Shown here: piece by piece, positions 12,601 to 25,300 of the stretch | How the letters are laid out: the number at the start of each line of letters is the position of its first letter | Position numbering within the stretch: position 1 is the stretch's first letter | NCBI GenBank assembly: GCA_000310025.1 | Contig: FN649734.1 | Location: 4,647,735-4,711,734 of the forward strand | Direction of reading: 5' to 3' | Length of the DNA stretch: 64,000 nt | Origin: Ectocarpus siliculosus | Taxonomy: Eukaryota; Sar; Phaeophyceae; Ectocarpales; Ectocarpaceae | Notes under the pieces: model-generated | Seen by the model: only the letters and a program-made list of their open reading frames with translations | What the model was told of the DNA's origin: nothing | Databases searched by the model: none | Made by a program: the position numbers and the translations under genes

Positions 12601-15600
12601 CGTTCATCAAGTAAGTTAATGTATCAAGCACCTCCTCTTCAGCGCATGGTCATGTTATCCAGCCTCTCAACGATTAAGTATTGCTCAGCTCTCTCTCTCT
12701 GCGCGTGTGGAAGGAATGTGCGTGGTGGTATCATGCCGACACTGCACAGCACGCTACGTACGTGATCGCGTACGCCACCCGCCTGACCGCTCCGTTGTGC
12801 CATTATGTAACTTGTTGTGTGTCCCGATACATGTGATACGCATAGATGATGCACCGAGAGCCCGGGGGGCGGAGCTACTACTGCTGTAGGAGGTCGACGG
12901 CCAGTTCGTGAAGCTTGCAGTAAGGCGTGAGGTGCCGTGAGGGACACAGAACATCGTGGAGCAGTGTGACTACCGAGGATCACGGCCACGAGCGTTGACA
13001 ACACAACGGCCGGTTTCGCGGTTCACAGTTTTTCCGTTGCGGGTCACGGGGTTTCCGTCCCATGAGCAGGATCTCGTACGCGTGTCCCACCCCTTTCCCG
13101 ATATTTTTTTCCTGTTGCCGTCAAGCGTCCCCCCTCAGGACGAAAAAAGCTGCCCCGTCTCCATCTCTGGGAACGACTGGCTTGTTTTGTGCCAGCCCTC
13201 CCTCGAGTCTAGCTGCGCTGGGTGTGGCTGGCCAACGAAGGGCTGTGTGGAGGCTTGGGCAGAGAGAAGCCGGGTCGCCTGGCGTCAAAACGAAAGGTAT
13301 ACATACCCTTGCGTTGTTGAACAAGGCCAACAACACATCAAACGTGTAACAGCCGATTTTCTCCTCTGCTGCTGTACAATTAGGGTTCGTTCGCGACCGC
13401 GTCATCGACTCTGTCTTGAGCCCTGGCTTCGGCTGGTCGCTTTTCTTGGCGTTGACGCTCGTGTGGGGACGCAAGTCGATGCACGCGTACGTGTCTCGGT
13501 TTGCCACCCGCGCATTCTATGTGTGTTTTTCGCGAGTCACCGAGAGAGTGTGTGCGGCCCTATCGCTCCTCTATGCTCGCCAGACTCGCGCACGTGCGTT
13601 GAGCTGCTAGTTGGTAGCACAGCAGCCTGCTTGCGCGCCTCCACGGCCCAGTGGTGCATACCCAGCACAACAAGCGTACCGCGCTTGGTGTGCATCTAGA
13701 ATGATGTCCTGAATTCCGCCGTTGCTGTACACCCGAAGCAAGGCAATACATACCCACGACACACCACGAGAAACAGACGTCAGCGGCTCTAAAATGCACG
13801 TGTACCGCGCGACCTACCCGTACATCGCCTCATCTCTGAGAATTGCAGCAGCAAGGAGGGGGAATTGGGCAAGGCGGGTGTTGGGCGTATGTTCCATTCC
13901 CTTGCCCCGTGGCACTACCCACTTCCTGGTGGCGTTGTCGAACGAAAGGTCTCGGCCTCTCGACGCTGCTTGATCCACTCCCCGTTTGCCTTCAACTGAA
14001 AAAAAAACTCTCGTGCTCTTTCCGCCTCTTGGATGGGTCAGCGGATCCCGTGCGGTTCGATATGTGCATCCGTCTTGTAGCATACCAACAGGACGACCGT
14101 TCGTGTGTTTAGACTATCTAGCTCTGGGCGCTGGGGTCGTGAGCTTGCTTTCCGTGTGGCATACCGCCCACAATTCCGCTGGCGCACAATATTGCCAAAA
14201 CACCACGTTCGTTCGTCCATGGAAAATCGAAGTCGAGCGTTTGCGGCGTGACGTGGGATACCACCTACCTGACTTTCCTCCAATATGCTACAACCACACG
14301 CTTGTATCTTTGCCGACGTAAGGGTTGTAGCACACATGGAATTATATTTTGCAACGATTGGGAACCGAAAGGCGAGGCGACCAACCAGAGGACAGATATT
14401 CTGCTGCATGGGACCCCGGCTACACAGAGGTAGTGAGTTTACATACGAGCGTACCAGCTCTTGTAGGCAAGACACCTTACGGCGACAGCGGTGACGTGTT
14501 TCATGATAATATAAGAAAAAAAAAAAAGAACGATAACGTGGTGTTGTTCAGGTCTTCCACCTCGTATAGGTACGTACGTCTGCTGGGCTGCTTTAGAGGT
14601 CACCAAAGGCTCGCAACTCAAGTGCTGTGTGCGCGTGCTTACGAGCCTACTTGTCTGCTGCTCTTGGTGTGTGCAAGTTCATATTAGTTTTTGCGTCATG
14701 CGTATGCTTATGTATGCATCCGAACGACCACACGTTTGTGTGCCGCGGGTTGCATAGAGGATACCGCACCCGCTGGAATAATTTTCAAAGCTCGATTACT
14801 CCGCAGCAGAAACGGCAGTGACAGTGCCGACTATGGCGGCATTGGAATTGCTGTCTCGTCGAGTGCAATCCGACTACAACATAGTACGTGTCATTTGATA
14901 TATGTACATGCTTGGTATCCATCTTCTATAGGAGTAATGCATCGTTTGTATTGAATTCCAGACGGGGTGTGGTGTCTCACGCAACATGCGGCAAGAACGT
15001 GATGTGGACGTTGGAGAGGTGGGTGAGCGACTCCGAATCAGCTGCTCCGAACATTGATACTACATCCTCCGTCCTCTTCGCGTACGTACTCAATCGCGTA
15101 CACGTCAACTACATCCTACTTACACAGCAGTGATTTATTTTTCGTCTTTTTCTCTCGTGTCAGCACATAGATACATAACCGGGAGTCCAGACCAGTGACG
15201 ACGAGACGACGTTGTTCCTCTTTCCTACCCTCTCCCTCTCTCGTCCTTTCAATGTGTGCACGCGCATGTCTCTGTCTCCGGTAGAGTGCGGATGAAATCT
15301 TGCGGCACAGATGGACTAATCGAGTTGTTTTTACTGCAGGGCGAGTGCTTGCTGCAGGGCGGGTAAATCCGCCTGGCACTAACCGCGCTATGCTGTAGAT
15401 TGTCCACGACTCTACCCTCCAACCGTTTCCAGTCATTGCGGCTTGTGCCGTGCATTAACAAATGCATAGATCGATGGGACGAACACACACACGACAAACA
15501 CAAGTGCCCGCTTGCCTCTATCAATAACCAATACCGGTAATAGCTGTGCTCGTGCGCACACGTAGTCCTCGCATATGCCGCGAGGCTTTCCTTTTTTGAC

Positions 15601-15884
15601 GGCGGATAAAGGCACAGGGGAAAACATGAACCAATGCGGCCTTGCTTGGACCGAGTACCAAAAACCGTTCTTCGGTCACTGTCCAAAACGTCGACCAACA
15701 TCTGCATTCTATCCACCTGGGACCTCCTCCTCCCTCACCCGCGCTCTGCCGCTCGCAATATTTTTTGCAGGTTTTGAGAGTGTGGGACGGCGTGGCAAAG
15801 CAGAAGGGCAGGGCTGCTAGGCTGCTACCGCTCTAGCCGCCGCCTCTCCCCCTCCCGGCTAGCGTCGCGCGCGCGAAACGAAAT
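9658..15884. other. Intergenic region, no supported gene
   Basis: I see no run of frames with splice-compatible conserved peptides. The longest open frame (12956-13699 +, 247 codons, non-ATG start) has a Cys/Arg/Val-rich composition typical of chance frames in GC-rich DNA. Fold-back-related fragments with the motif ttttcaaagctcgatt occur near 14787 and, less clearly, near 12250. The first 500 bp probably include the 3' UTR of the upstream gene. Confidence 0.6.
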
Positions 15885-18834
15885 ATGTTGGACCGCAGGC
15901 GGTTGTCCTCGATGGCCGAGAGCGTCGACGGCGAGGGGGGCGGCGGGCGCGCCGAGCGCAAGCAGCGGGAGGAGGAGCGGCAGGAGGACCCGCGGCTGCA
16001 CCTCCAGCAGGAGGAGCTGAAGGAACAGCTGGAGCAGCTCAGCATGCAGCAGGAGCGGCAGCAGCTGGAGCACCTGAGGGAGCTCCACGAGCAGGAGCAG
16101 CAGCTCGAGCAGCAGCAGGAGCGACTCCGGCTGCGGCAGCAGCTGCCGGGCCACCAACCACAGCAACAAGAGCGACAACCGCAACCGCGAATACAACCGC
16201 TATCGCAACGGCGACCACCAGCTCCCCCGAGACAACAGCGGCAACCCACTGCGGAGAGATTGACCAGATCGTCCGGTGGTGGTGGCGGCGGCGGCGGTGT
16301 TGACAGCCGGAGGCGTTTCTGGAGGCGGCTGTGCTTCTGGGTGGGGGCTATCGCTTGTCTCATTCTCCTTGTTCTGGTCCAGGTATGTAACGGACGAAAT
16401 CACGCAGCACAGATCGTTACTGCCGCTTTTGCTCGTTAAAATGTGCCGTGGGCTCGCTGGTCGGGCATATACCGGAACCTGAAGCTCCCCTTTTGCACAT
16501 AGGTCATTTTGCCACTCTTTGTCCGATGGTTCAAGGTTGGCAATGTCACGTCTTCGTGCTGGGGGTCGGGGACTTGGGCACATCGTGTTGCGATGTGATG
16601 CGGAATGCGGTGATGTGATGTGGAATGCGGTGGTGTGATGTGGAAATGCGTGTGCTCGATTTGTTCGTTGGTTCTTGCACACCTTTATGAGTACTCTGCC
16701 ATTTTTGCGTCGAGTATTGCAGGGGCGGCTGTTTTTGGGTGTTGTCTCGTTCTTCTCCCTCGGTGACTGGCTTGGTTTGGCGTACCCACCTCCGTTGAAA
16801 GTCTCACGCTCCGTCGTTTTCTGTGAGCAAGCGTTTACCCGAAACGTCACTCGTCCTTTGTCCGCTCCTCCATCCTCGTTCTCCTGCATCGACTCGCAAC
16901 ACCATTTAGATCTACCCGCCCCTTCTGGTGAAGGAGAAGGCCCCGCCGGCCTTCTTCATCTTCCCCAAGAGCACGAAGAGGCTCAAGTTCTTGGGCATGG
17001 CGGTTGACCTGGACGACATCCCTCTCCTCAAGGCGGCGCTTGCCAAGATGCCGAACGTCCCGCGGCTGGACATCCCGGGGATCATTCGCGCGCTCTGGAA
17101 CTGCCTCCCTTCGATGGCCGCCTGGCTCGAGGCCTTCGGGAACATCTTCGACGGCACCTCGGTCTTCCTCGCCGAGATGTGGACGGACAGGCTGACTCCC
17201 GTGCTCCGGGACATTGCCGCCGGGGTGCGGGGCATGCCCGGGATGGTGCGCGGCTTCTTCATCTCGTTCCACAACGCCTGGTGGCCGGTTGCGCTATCCG
17301 TCTGGGGAGCGTTCTGCGGGAGCCTGGGGTCCCTCGCGGCCTCCCTCTGGGGCCGCGCCCGCGCCGTTCCCCCGCTCTTCCTTGCCCTGCTCCAGGCCTT
17401 CGGCGGCGTGCTCGAGGGCCTGCCGTCGCTGCTGCTGCTGGTGCTGCGGCGCGCCCTGGTGCGGCTCTCGGGCAAGCTCCACTCCCTCCTGGGCCTCCTG
17501 GTTCTCGGCGCCGGTTACCTGGGCCAAGGGTTGGCGTTTCTCGGAGGCCTCGCCTGGCGCGGGGCGGGCCACGTCGGGAGCCTGTTCCTCTCCCTCGGAC
17601 ACGTCGCCGCCTACCTCGCCGCCTGCCTGGCGCAGCTCCTGTCCTTCGCCGGCGTCTCGGTCGGGGTCCGCATCGGCCTCCTGAGGCAGGCGTTCGTGGC
17701 CCTGGGCCTCTGGACAGCCCGCGGCCTCAGCTACGTCTGGCAGGCGGTCATCTTCCTCGGGATAGTCACCGGGCGCGGCCTCGGCCACCTCGGGAAGGCC
17801 TTCTACGCCCTCGGCGGGGAGAGCCTGGAGGGCCTCTTCTCGTCCGCCGGGATACTGATGGACAGCCGGTTAGGACTCCTGTTGGAAGCTCTCGCGACCC
17901 TCGGAGGCCTCGGCGTGGCGACGGTTGCCGGCGGGTTATCGTTCGTGGGCGAAACCGTTGGGGGATTCTTGGGCCTCTTTGGGCTCGTCGGGGTGGGCGC
18001 GGCAAGGGTCGGGTCCTTTGGGGCGGGGTTGTTCCGGGGAGTCTACGGGATTGTTGCCGCGATCGAGTGGACATTCTGGCCGGTGGTGGCGCTCGTGGCG
18101 TCGATTATCGCGCTCATCATGTCGGGCGCGTGGTGGAGGTCGTCCAGGGTGAGCGACGGGGGCGGGGGGATAGCGTTGCGCCGCAGTTTTTTTTTTGTCG
18201 TTGGTGCTATTGTTAATAGTGTGGCGATAGGCGTTGCTGTTGATTATGTTTTCCTTTCCCTCCCACCCCCTCGAGTTTCAGTCGTGCTTGATCATTCAAC
18301 CCATACTCGTCGGTGTGTTTTCTGTTTTTTCCCCCCTCCAGGACTGTATTGCTTTGTTTGTAGCCAACCATGACCAAGCAACTCATATCGCTGTCACCCC
18401 CGCACCCCCCATGTGGTGTTTTCTCCTGTCCCCCCCCCCTAGACTGCTGCATTGCTAGCGGCAAAGGCAATGGCGGCGGAGAACGAGTTTGCTGCTGCCC
18501 GTCTCTCGGCGGCCCTCAACAGAGAGAGCGTCAAGACGGCGGACAGAGCAGCTGCGAGGGCGAGGACGGCGGCTGCGGCGGCGACGATGAGAGCGGAGGC
18601 GGCGGAGAGGGCGAAGCGGCACTTGGAACGGTGTGTGTGTAACGAGAGGGGGGGAGAGAGAGAGAGAGAGACTGAGGCAGAGACTGAGGCAGAGACTAGT
18701 GCGTGGAACGGTTAGTGTGACAGGGAGAAAGAGACAGAGTGAGGCAGAGATTGTTACTTGGAACGGTTTGTGTGCATGGCAAGACAGAGTGAAGGACAGA
18801 GACAGGAACTTAACATTTGAACGGCGTGTGTGAC

Positions 18835-18870
<36 letters not shown>

Positions 18871-20907
18871 AACGACCATGAATCCCGCCCCCAATTTGTT
18901 ACGATTGAGCATTCTGTTCCATGTTTCTTATGTGAGTGCACGCATTTTCTTTGTTCCTCACCCCCCCCCCCCCCCTTCATTAGGCTCTCTGTCGCAAGCG
19001 TGGAACGCCCCAGCGGCGGAACACGCAGCAGCAGCGGCGGCGGTAGGGAGGCCGGCGGGCGGGTCTTCCGGAGGCACTCGTCTGCTGGCGTGCCCGGCAG
19101 CCTCTTCATGATGGAGGACGAGGCCGACTCCGCGGGGAGCAGCAGCAGCAGCAGCAGCAGCAACGCCGGCGAGGAGCACAAGAGTACCGCCAGCGGTAGC
19201 GGCGGCGGCGGCGGCAGCGGCAGCAGCGGCGGCGGCGGCGTGAGCGGGATGATAAGGCGGGCGTTGTTTGGGGACGACGAGGGGTCGGAGAAGAAGTCCT
19301 CTCGCGACGACGATAATGACGACGACAACAGCGCTGAGGGCGGGAGGCACAGCAGGAGCAGCCGTGCCAGTGTCGAGGATAGGTTGCTCAGCGGTGTCAG
19401 CCGTGGTGGTGTCGACGACAGGAGGCTCAGCGGTGTCAGCCGTGACGGCAGGAGGATCAGCGGCGTTCACGGTGAGGACAGGAGACACAGCGGTGTCAGC
19501 CGTGCCAGCGTTGACGACAGGAGGCTCAGCGGTGTCGATCGTGAGGGCAGGTTGCTGAGTGGTATCGACGATGTCAGCGCTGAGGACAGGAGGCTCAGCG
19601 GTGTCAGCCGTGCCAGCGTTGACGACAGGAGGCTCAGCGGTGTCGGTCGTGAGGGCAGGTTGCTCAGCGGCATCGACGATGTCAGCGTTGAGGACTTGAG
19701 GCAGAGCGGTGTCAGCCGTGCTAGTGTGGATGACAGGAGGCTCAGCGGTGTCAGCCGTACCGATGCGGAGGACAGGTTGCTTAGCGGTGTCAGCCGTACC
19801 GATGCGGAGGACAGGTTGCTTAGCCGTGCCAGTTTGGACGACAGGAGGATCAGCGGTGTCAGCCGTGCTGATGTTGAAGACAGGATGCTCAGCGGTGTCA
19901 GCCGTGCTGATGTCGGGGACAGGAGGCTTAGCGGTGTCAGTCGTGCTGATGTTGAAGACAGGATGCTCAGCGGTGTCAGCCGTGCTGATGTCGAGGACAG
20001 GATGCTCAGCGGTGTCAGCCGTGCTGATGTGGAGGGCAGGATGCTCAGCGGTGTTAGCCGTGATGGCAGGCTGCTCAGCGGCATCCACGGCGAGGACAGG
20101 AGGCACAGTGGGGTCAGCCGTTCCAGTGTGGAGGACAGGTTGCTCAGCCGTGCCAGTGCTGAGGGCAGGATGCTCAGCGGTATCGACGACGTCAGCGTGG
20201 AGGACAGGATGCTTAGCGGTGAGGACAGGAAGCTCAGTCGTGCCAGTGTTGACGACAGGATGCCCAGCGGCGTAAGCCGTGCAAGCGGTGGTAGCGCCAG
20301 CGGTAGCGGCGGCGAGGACAGAAAGCTCAGTGGCGTTAGCCGCGGTAGCGGCGGCAGCGCGGAGGGCAGGATGCCCAGCGGCGTCAGCCGTGCGAGTGCT
20401 GGCAGCCTCGGCGGTGGCAGTGGCGAGGGCAGGAAGCTCAGCGGCAGCGGCGTCGGCGACCTCAGCGCCGAGGACAGGATGCTCAGCGGAAGCGTAGAGG
20501 GCAAGGTGTTCGGCGGGGGCGTCAGCGAGGACAAGCAGCTCGGCCGTGTCAGCGGCGTTAGCAGCGTCGAGGAACGGATGCTCCGCGGTGTGAGCGGCGT
20601 CAGCGTTGACGACAGGATGCCCAGCGGCGTCAGCCGCGGCAGCGGGGGAAGCGGTGTCACCAGCGGCGCCGGCAGCGAAGCGGGAGCGGCGGCGGACATG
20701 TGCGACATCGTCGAGAAGACGGCGGCGGCGGCGGCGGCGGCGGTGGCGGGAGCGATCGCGGTGGCGAGGAGCCTGGACAGTCAAAGGTCTGGCGCGGCCC
20801 CGGCTCCTGTCCCTAGCCCTGACGTGGACGCTGCCGCCGTTGTGGCCGCGGCCGCCTCTGTTGGCTCAGTGGGCAGGAGACAGAGGCAAGACATGAGTGG
20901 AATATGA
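15885..20907 (+). CDS. Large membrane protein with Gln-rich coiled coil and RRLSGVSR tandem repeats (4 exons)
   Basis: Exons 15885-16382, 16910-18148, 18443-18630, 18984-20907 (TGA); phases 0, 0 and 2 all match, giving 1282 residues. Exon 1 starts at ATG and carries a Gln/Glu/Leu coiled coil (about 45-90) and a membrane helix (FWVGAIACLILLVLVQ) at its end. Exon 2 (about 167-579) is strikingly Leu/Gly/Ala-rich (LLLLVLRRALVRL, LGLLVLGAGYLGQGLAFLGG, WTFWPVVALVASIIALIMSG) and could make several membrane or amphipathic helices. Exon 3 is Ala/Arg helical. Exon 4 begins with Ser/Gly runs and an acidic stretch (SRDDDNDDDN), then about 35 imperfect 10-13-residue repeats of type SVDDRRLSGVSR (about 768-1190). 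RRxS is a consensus for basophilic kinases, so a phosphorylated cytoplasmic tail is conceivable. No known family is recognised. The long reverse-strand frame here is a shadow of the repeat. Confidence 0.78.
18654..18875 (+). repeat. GA-rich microsatellite cluster
   Basis: Runs of (ga)n at about 18656-18670 and 18839-18869, separated by gaggcagaga-type repeats. It lies in the intron between exons 3 and 4 of the RRLSGVSR gene. There is no coding role. Confidence 0.75.
19362..20640 (+). repeat. Coding minisatellite, ~36-39 bp units
   Basis: About 35 imperfect units built around gacaggaggctcagcggtgt cagccgtg, translated as (S/D)V(D/E)DR(R/M/L)LSGVSR(A). Shorter variants (EDRKLSRA, DGRRISGVHG, EGRLLSGIDDV) are interleaved, and some blocks of two or three units recur (for example the SVDDRRLSGV / EGRLLSGIDDV pair), which implies block duplication. 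Frame is kept throughout, and unit lengths are multiples of three. The antisense frames are also largely open, a by-product of the repeat. Confidence 0.9.
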
Positions 20908-21452
20908 CTGCACAGCGTCTAGTTGCATTGAGTGACACGCTTTGATTTGTTTATTTTAAGGAGTAGCGAGCAACAAATCCTTGCTGCTGCTGGTTGCCCT
21001 CCGTCGAGCACGTTTTATTCGATATACCTGACCGTTTTGTGGCCGATTTCATCACATTTCGCAATCAGAGCCCGAAACAATGCTGTAGGAGGCATCAGGT
21101 CGGCCGCAAGTGTTTCGTGCCCTTTCACAATTGTACTGAATTTAATGTACTGCAGCGTTCTCTTTTTTTGTGTGTTCCGGCGCTACAGTCTATCGCACCT
21201 TTTGGTGCATTTGTTTGATGTTTCAGCCGAAGTCATGCAGGAGGAAGGTATCCCACATCGGAGATGTTTTTGGAATATAAAACGGGTCCGGCTCGCTCCT
21301 GCGTTGCTATTTGGCTTTCTGTTCGTTGTAGCCGACAAGGGACAGCAGTTGCTGCATACCACACGAACTGACGTATTCCGGCTGCCACAAGGAAACAAGT
21401 GGGGAATTACAGTTGGCGTGTCGTTGTTTCACCCGCTCTTTCTTTGTGGCAG

Positions 21453-22299
21453 GCAAGAGAGCAAGGAACAACAAGCTCACGAGCAGGAGCAAAAGCAAAA
21501 GCGACGGCAGGACGACCACGAATCAGGGGCAGAGTGCCAGCAGCAGCAGCAGCAGCAGCAGCGACACGCTCGACGCGCCGCCGGCAAGAAGGTTCCGCTG
21601 ACGGCGGACATGACTGTGGCGGAGCTGAACCGCAGCCTCACTACCGGACAGAGGCGGCGCACCAGCGGGCTGTGCAGGTACGGTACGGTACGGTACCGGC
21701 TAGGGATTATGGGTGGGTTGGGGCAAAAGCCGAAAACACTGTACTTAAACCGGTTTTCTCGTCAACCGTGGTACTATATATGATATTTTTTTCTTGCGGG
21801 GACAAGCCACTTGTACCCTCTTGAATCCGTACGTTCTCTTCGCGAACCGTAGCCGCTATTGCCGTAGTGCCTTTTTTTTTTACACTCCCACTTGGTGCCA
21901 TAGGGTTCCAGTTCCACAGCGATATCAAGAGGGGCGTTACTTGTTTTCCTGCCGATTCCTGTCCCGGACTGTTGTGTTGCGTTCACATGTATCCCCTCCT
22001 TTTTTTTCTTTCCATAACACAGCGAATCCGTATCTATCCACAGATGCTGATGTGGTTGTTGTACTCACCTTGAAAACCCTGCCGGTTTCTGAAGATAAAT
22101 TATTGGCAATGAATCCATTGCGTATCGCCTGTTTTTTATTTGCTTGCCGCAGACGCATCGCTGGTCTTGGGAGGGTGGACCTGCTCCGCTGTGCCGTGGA
22201 GAACGGTTGCGTGATGGACGAAGGGACGTGCCGGAGCGCCGCGCTTAAGGGACACCTCGAGGTTTGCTGCTGTTGCTGGTATTATAGTGGTGCTCGTGG

Positions 22300-22337
<38 letters not shown>

Positions 22338-25300
22338 GGTCGGTGATGGAGGCTGTGCGTAATGGTAGTTGTCGTGTCGTTTTGTTGGTGTTGGTGGTGT
22401 TGGTGGAGGCTTTGCTTAGTGTTGTTCTCGTGCCGTCTGTGTCGTTGTTGTTGGTGGTGATTGAGGCTGTGCTTGCTGTTGTTGTCATGGCCATGTTGTT
22501 GGTGGTGAGGGCGCAGGCTGTGCGCAGTGTTGTCGTCGTTGGTGGCGGTGGTGGTAATGGAATCTGTGCCTAGTGTTGGTTGTCGTTTTCATGCTGGTGT
22601 TTTAATTGTTGCGTTTGGCCTGCCAAGAGGTGTTAGCGGTGGTACACGTGGTGGTGGTGATTGTGTTGGCGTTCTCGTCGTCACTCGCACATGCATTTCC
22701 GCTACATATTCTCCTCGTGCGTTGTAGGGTCCGTCCGGGAGAGTTCATTCCGCGGTGTAGTCTAGATGCCCCGCCCACACAACCAAGACTTTTTTGTGTT
22801 CAGTTCTCTACGCTGTTGGATATGATAGCGAGGTCTTCGGTTCTCCCGACGTTTTTGACCACATCTACAGAGTCTTTTGGTGTGCTCGGCATCAAGAGTG
22901 GACAAGAAAGCAGCAGAAAACACGCACAGAAGGAACGCAAATCACCCAGAACAGTGCAATACTTGTCCAAGGACTTTTGCGCGCGTGTTTTGTCCAGCAA
23001 CATCGTCCGGTGGTCGTCCGAGGACAACTAACTAACTAAATGCTTTGAGGTGTCCGAAAACAGCTACCCCCTGTTGAGCTAATTCCGCGACAATAACCCC
23101 CACACACCCTCCGCCCTCTCTCGAGGACGCGTGGTCAATGGTCTAACCGCTAAGGCATACAAAACGCCCCCGTCCCCCGTCCCCCGTCCCCCGTCCCCCG
23201 ATCCAATACCATCTGTTTCGCACAGCTGCTACAGTGGGCAAGGGCGAACGGCGCCCCCTGGAACAGCGAGACTTGCACCGATGCCGTCCGCGGCGGGCAC
23301 TTGGACATCTTGCAGTGGTTGCGCGCTCACGGCTGCGAATGGGACAGGTGGGACCAACGACGGGAGGGAATTGGGGGGGAAGAGTTACTGGCGTATCCAT
23401 GTGCATGTCGTAGTCGGTAGGTCGTAGACCTCGCATCCGTCTAATGTGGGGACGGAGCGATTTCGCCGGCCCAGGCTATCACATCACAAGGATGAAGCAG
23501 AAGCTGCTGTGTCGTCCTTGCGTTTGTTGCGCCAAAAACACAGGGGAGGGGGACTGTTGTGCGGGGCCTTTCTGGGTGTTGGGGTCACGGTTGAGGGTAT
23601 TGGTCGCTTTTGCATGTCGTCCGTCTTTGTATTCGGACCACAGTTTGGTTGCAAATTCGAGTCGCTGCTGCTGTGGTTGGTCCCCGTTGTCTCGACGTGT
23701 CGATTAGAGACACCGTGGAGAGTGCAACCCCCCCCCCCCCTCGTGATGTCGATAGGAAAGATGGGCTAGGGACACCGTTTTTGAGCCGCCTTTGGCAAAG
23801 TAGGAAGGAACGATTGGCCATCGGTGATCGATCCTTTGGGAAAAATACTCCGTCCTCTAGAGGAAGCATGGCCAATCGTCGAACCGCTAAGGTGTGCAAA
23901 ACATAAGAGTACGCCCCCCAGCCCCCCCCCCTCCCCTCATCGTGTCCGACGAAAACCTATGCGTAGGTCGACATGCGGGAGCGCTGCGGCGCGAGGTCAC
24001 CTCGAAATCCTCAAGTGGGCCAGGAACCACGGGTGCGAGTGGGACGAGACCACGTGTAACAACGCCGCCATCAACGGCCACCTCAAAGTCCTCCAGGTGT
24101 GTGTGCAATGTCATGCCATAACAATCTATTAGACTACGGTATTCCACGTGTGTGTACCGCCGTAGGTGACACAAGATACCACGCCCCCTGGACCCTGGAC
24201 CGATTTTCAAAGCTCGATTTCTCCACCGCAGAAGCGGTGGCGGTGTCGAAAAAATGGTGGCGTCGGAACCGTCTTGTGGAGAGCTTTCGAAAACGTATCG
24301 TTTGGCTCATACAGCCTCTTCCTCGTGGAGTAGAGGAGCTGTGAAAACTAGAATAGATACAGGGGGTGTGATATCTCGTGTCACCTACGGTAGGTTTGTA
24401 CTTCAACGCTGGACTACCGTTCTACGTGAGTTGCGTGTTATGCGTCAACGCCCTGGACCGATTTTCAAACCTCGAACTGTTGTGTACGCTTTTGAGAGTT
24501 TTTTGCTGTTGTATGGCGTTGGTAGGGTCAGTGCTTGTGTGTTTCATAAATAGTATCTTCGTAACAGATGTAACGTGCTTTATCCTGCATTTGGTTCATC
24601 ACAATTTGGATATGCTCACTTGCAGCAACTCCCAATCCCTCGTGTGTGTTGTGTCTTGGCTGAAATAACTATTCTGATACGTCGATCGATCGGCGTGCTG
24701 TATCTGCTTCCAGTGGCTTCGCTCGAACGGGTGCCCCTGGGACAGCTACACCTGCAGCAGCGCCGCCGGCATGGGTCATTTCGATGTGGGTGTCGACTTT
24801 GTTGTGCATTTTTGGTTTGTGTGCCTGTTTTTTTTCGTGGTGGTGGTACTTGGGGAGTGTGTGTGTGTGCTGTTTTAAGCGCGTGTGCCCCTGCGGCTTC
24901 ACAAGTATTTACTGCCCAAGCGCCTGTGTGTGTTATTTTCAGTAGTGTGATAGCGTTTGCGAAGGTATCAAGCTTTTGGTGTGAAATGTGTGGGTTGAGG
25001 GGTAGGGTTAGGGTTTCGAACCTCCCCCCTCTACTTCATTATCCTCACCAAGACGAAGGCGGCCCGTTATTTTATTTGCCGCGACCGTGCAAGCCGGCAG
25101 GCCAGTTCATAGAAACACCCCCAAGACTCTGCCGAGCCGCAACCCTTAAGAATCATGGCTTGGTCCGCGGCCCACGACGCTGCCGACGTTGGTCCTGACG
25201 CTCGCCAAGTATTGGTGCCGAGAGGAGGCTACGGCAACTGCGGTGTTCCGTCTCGTCGAAAACGGGATTACATGCGTGCCCGATCACCGAAGGCAAGCAG

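Noticed and set aside
12956-13699. 247-codon plus-strand frame
   Set aside because: No ATG start, no recognisable motif, no splice partners; Cys/Arg/Val-rich composition as expected by chance.
18958-20784. 608-codon minus-strand frame
   Set aside because: It is a mirror of the coding minisatellite. The plus frame is linked in phase to three upstream exons, which decides the strand.
24990-25015. Telomere-like tagggttagggttt
   Set aside because: Only two units long inside an intron; too short to call an interstitial telomere.
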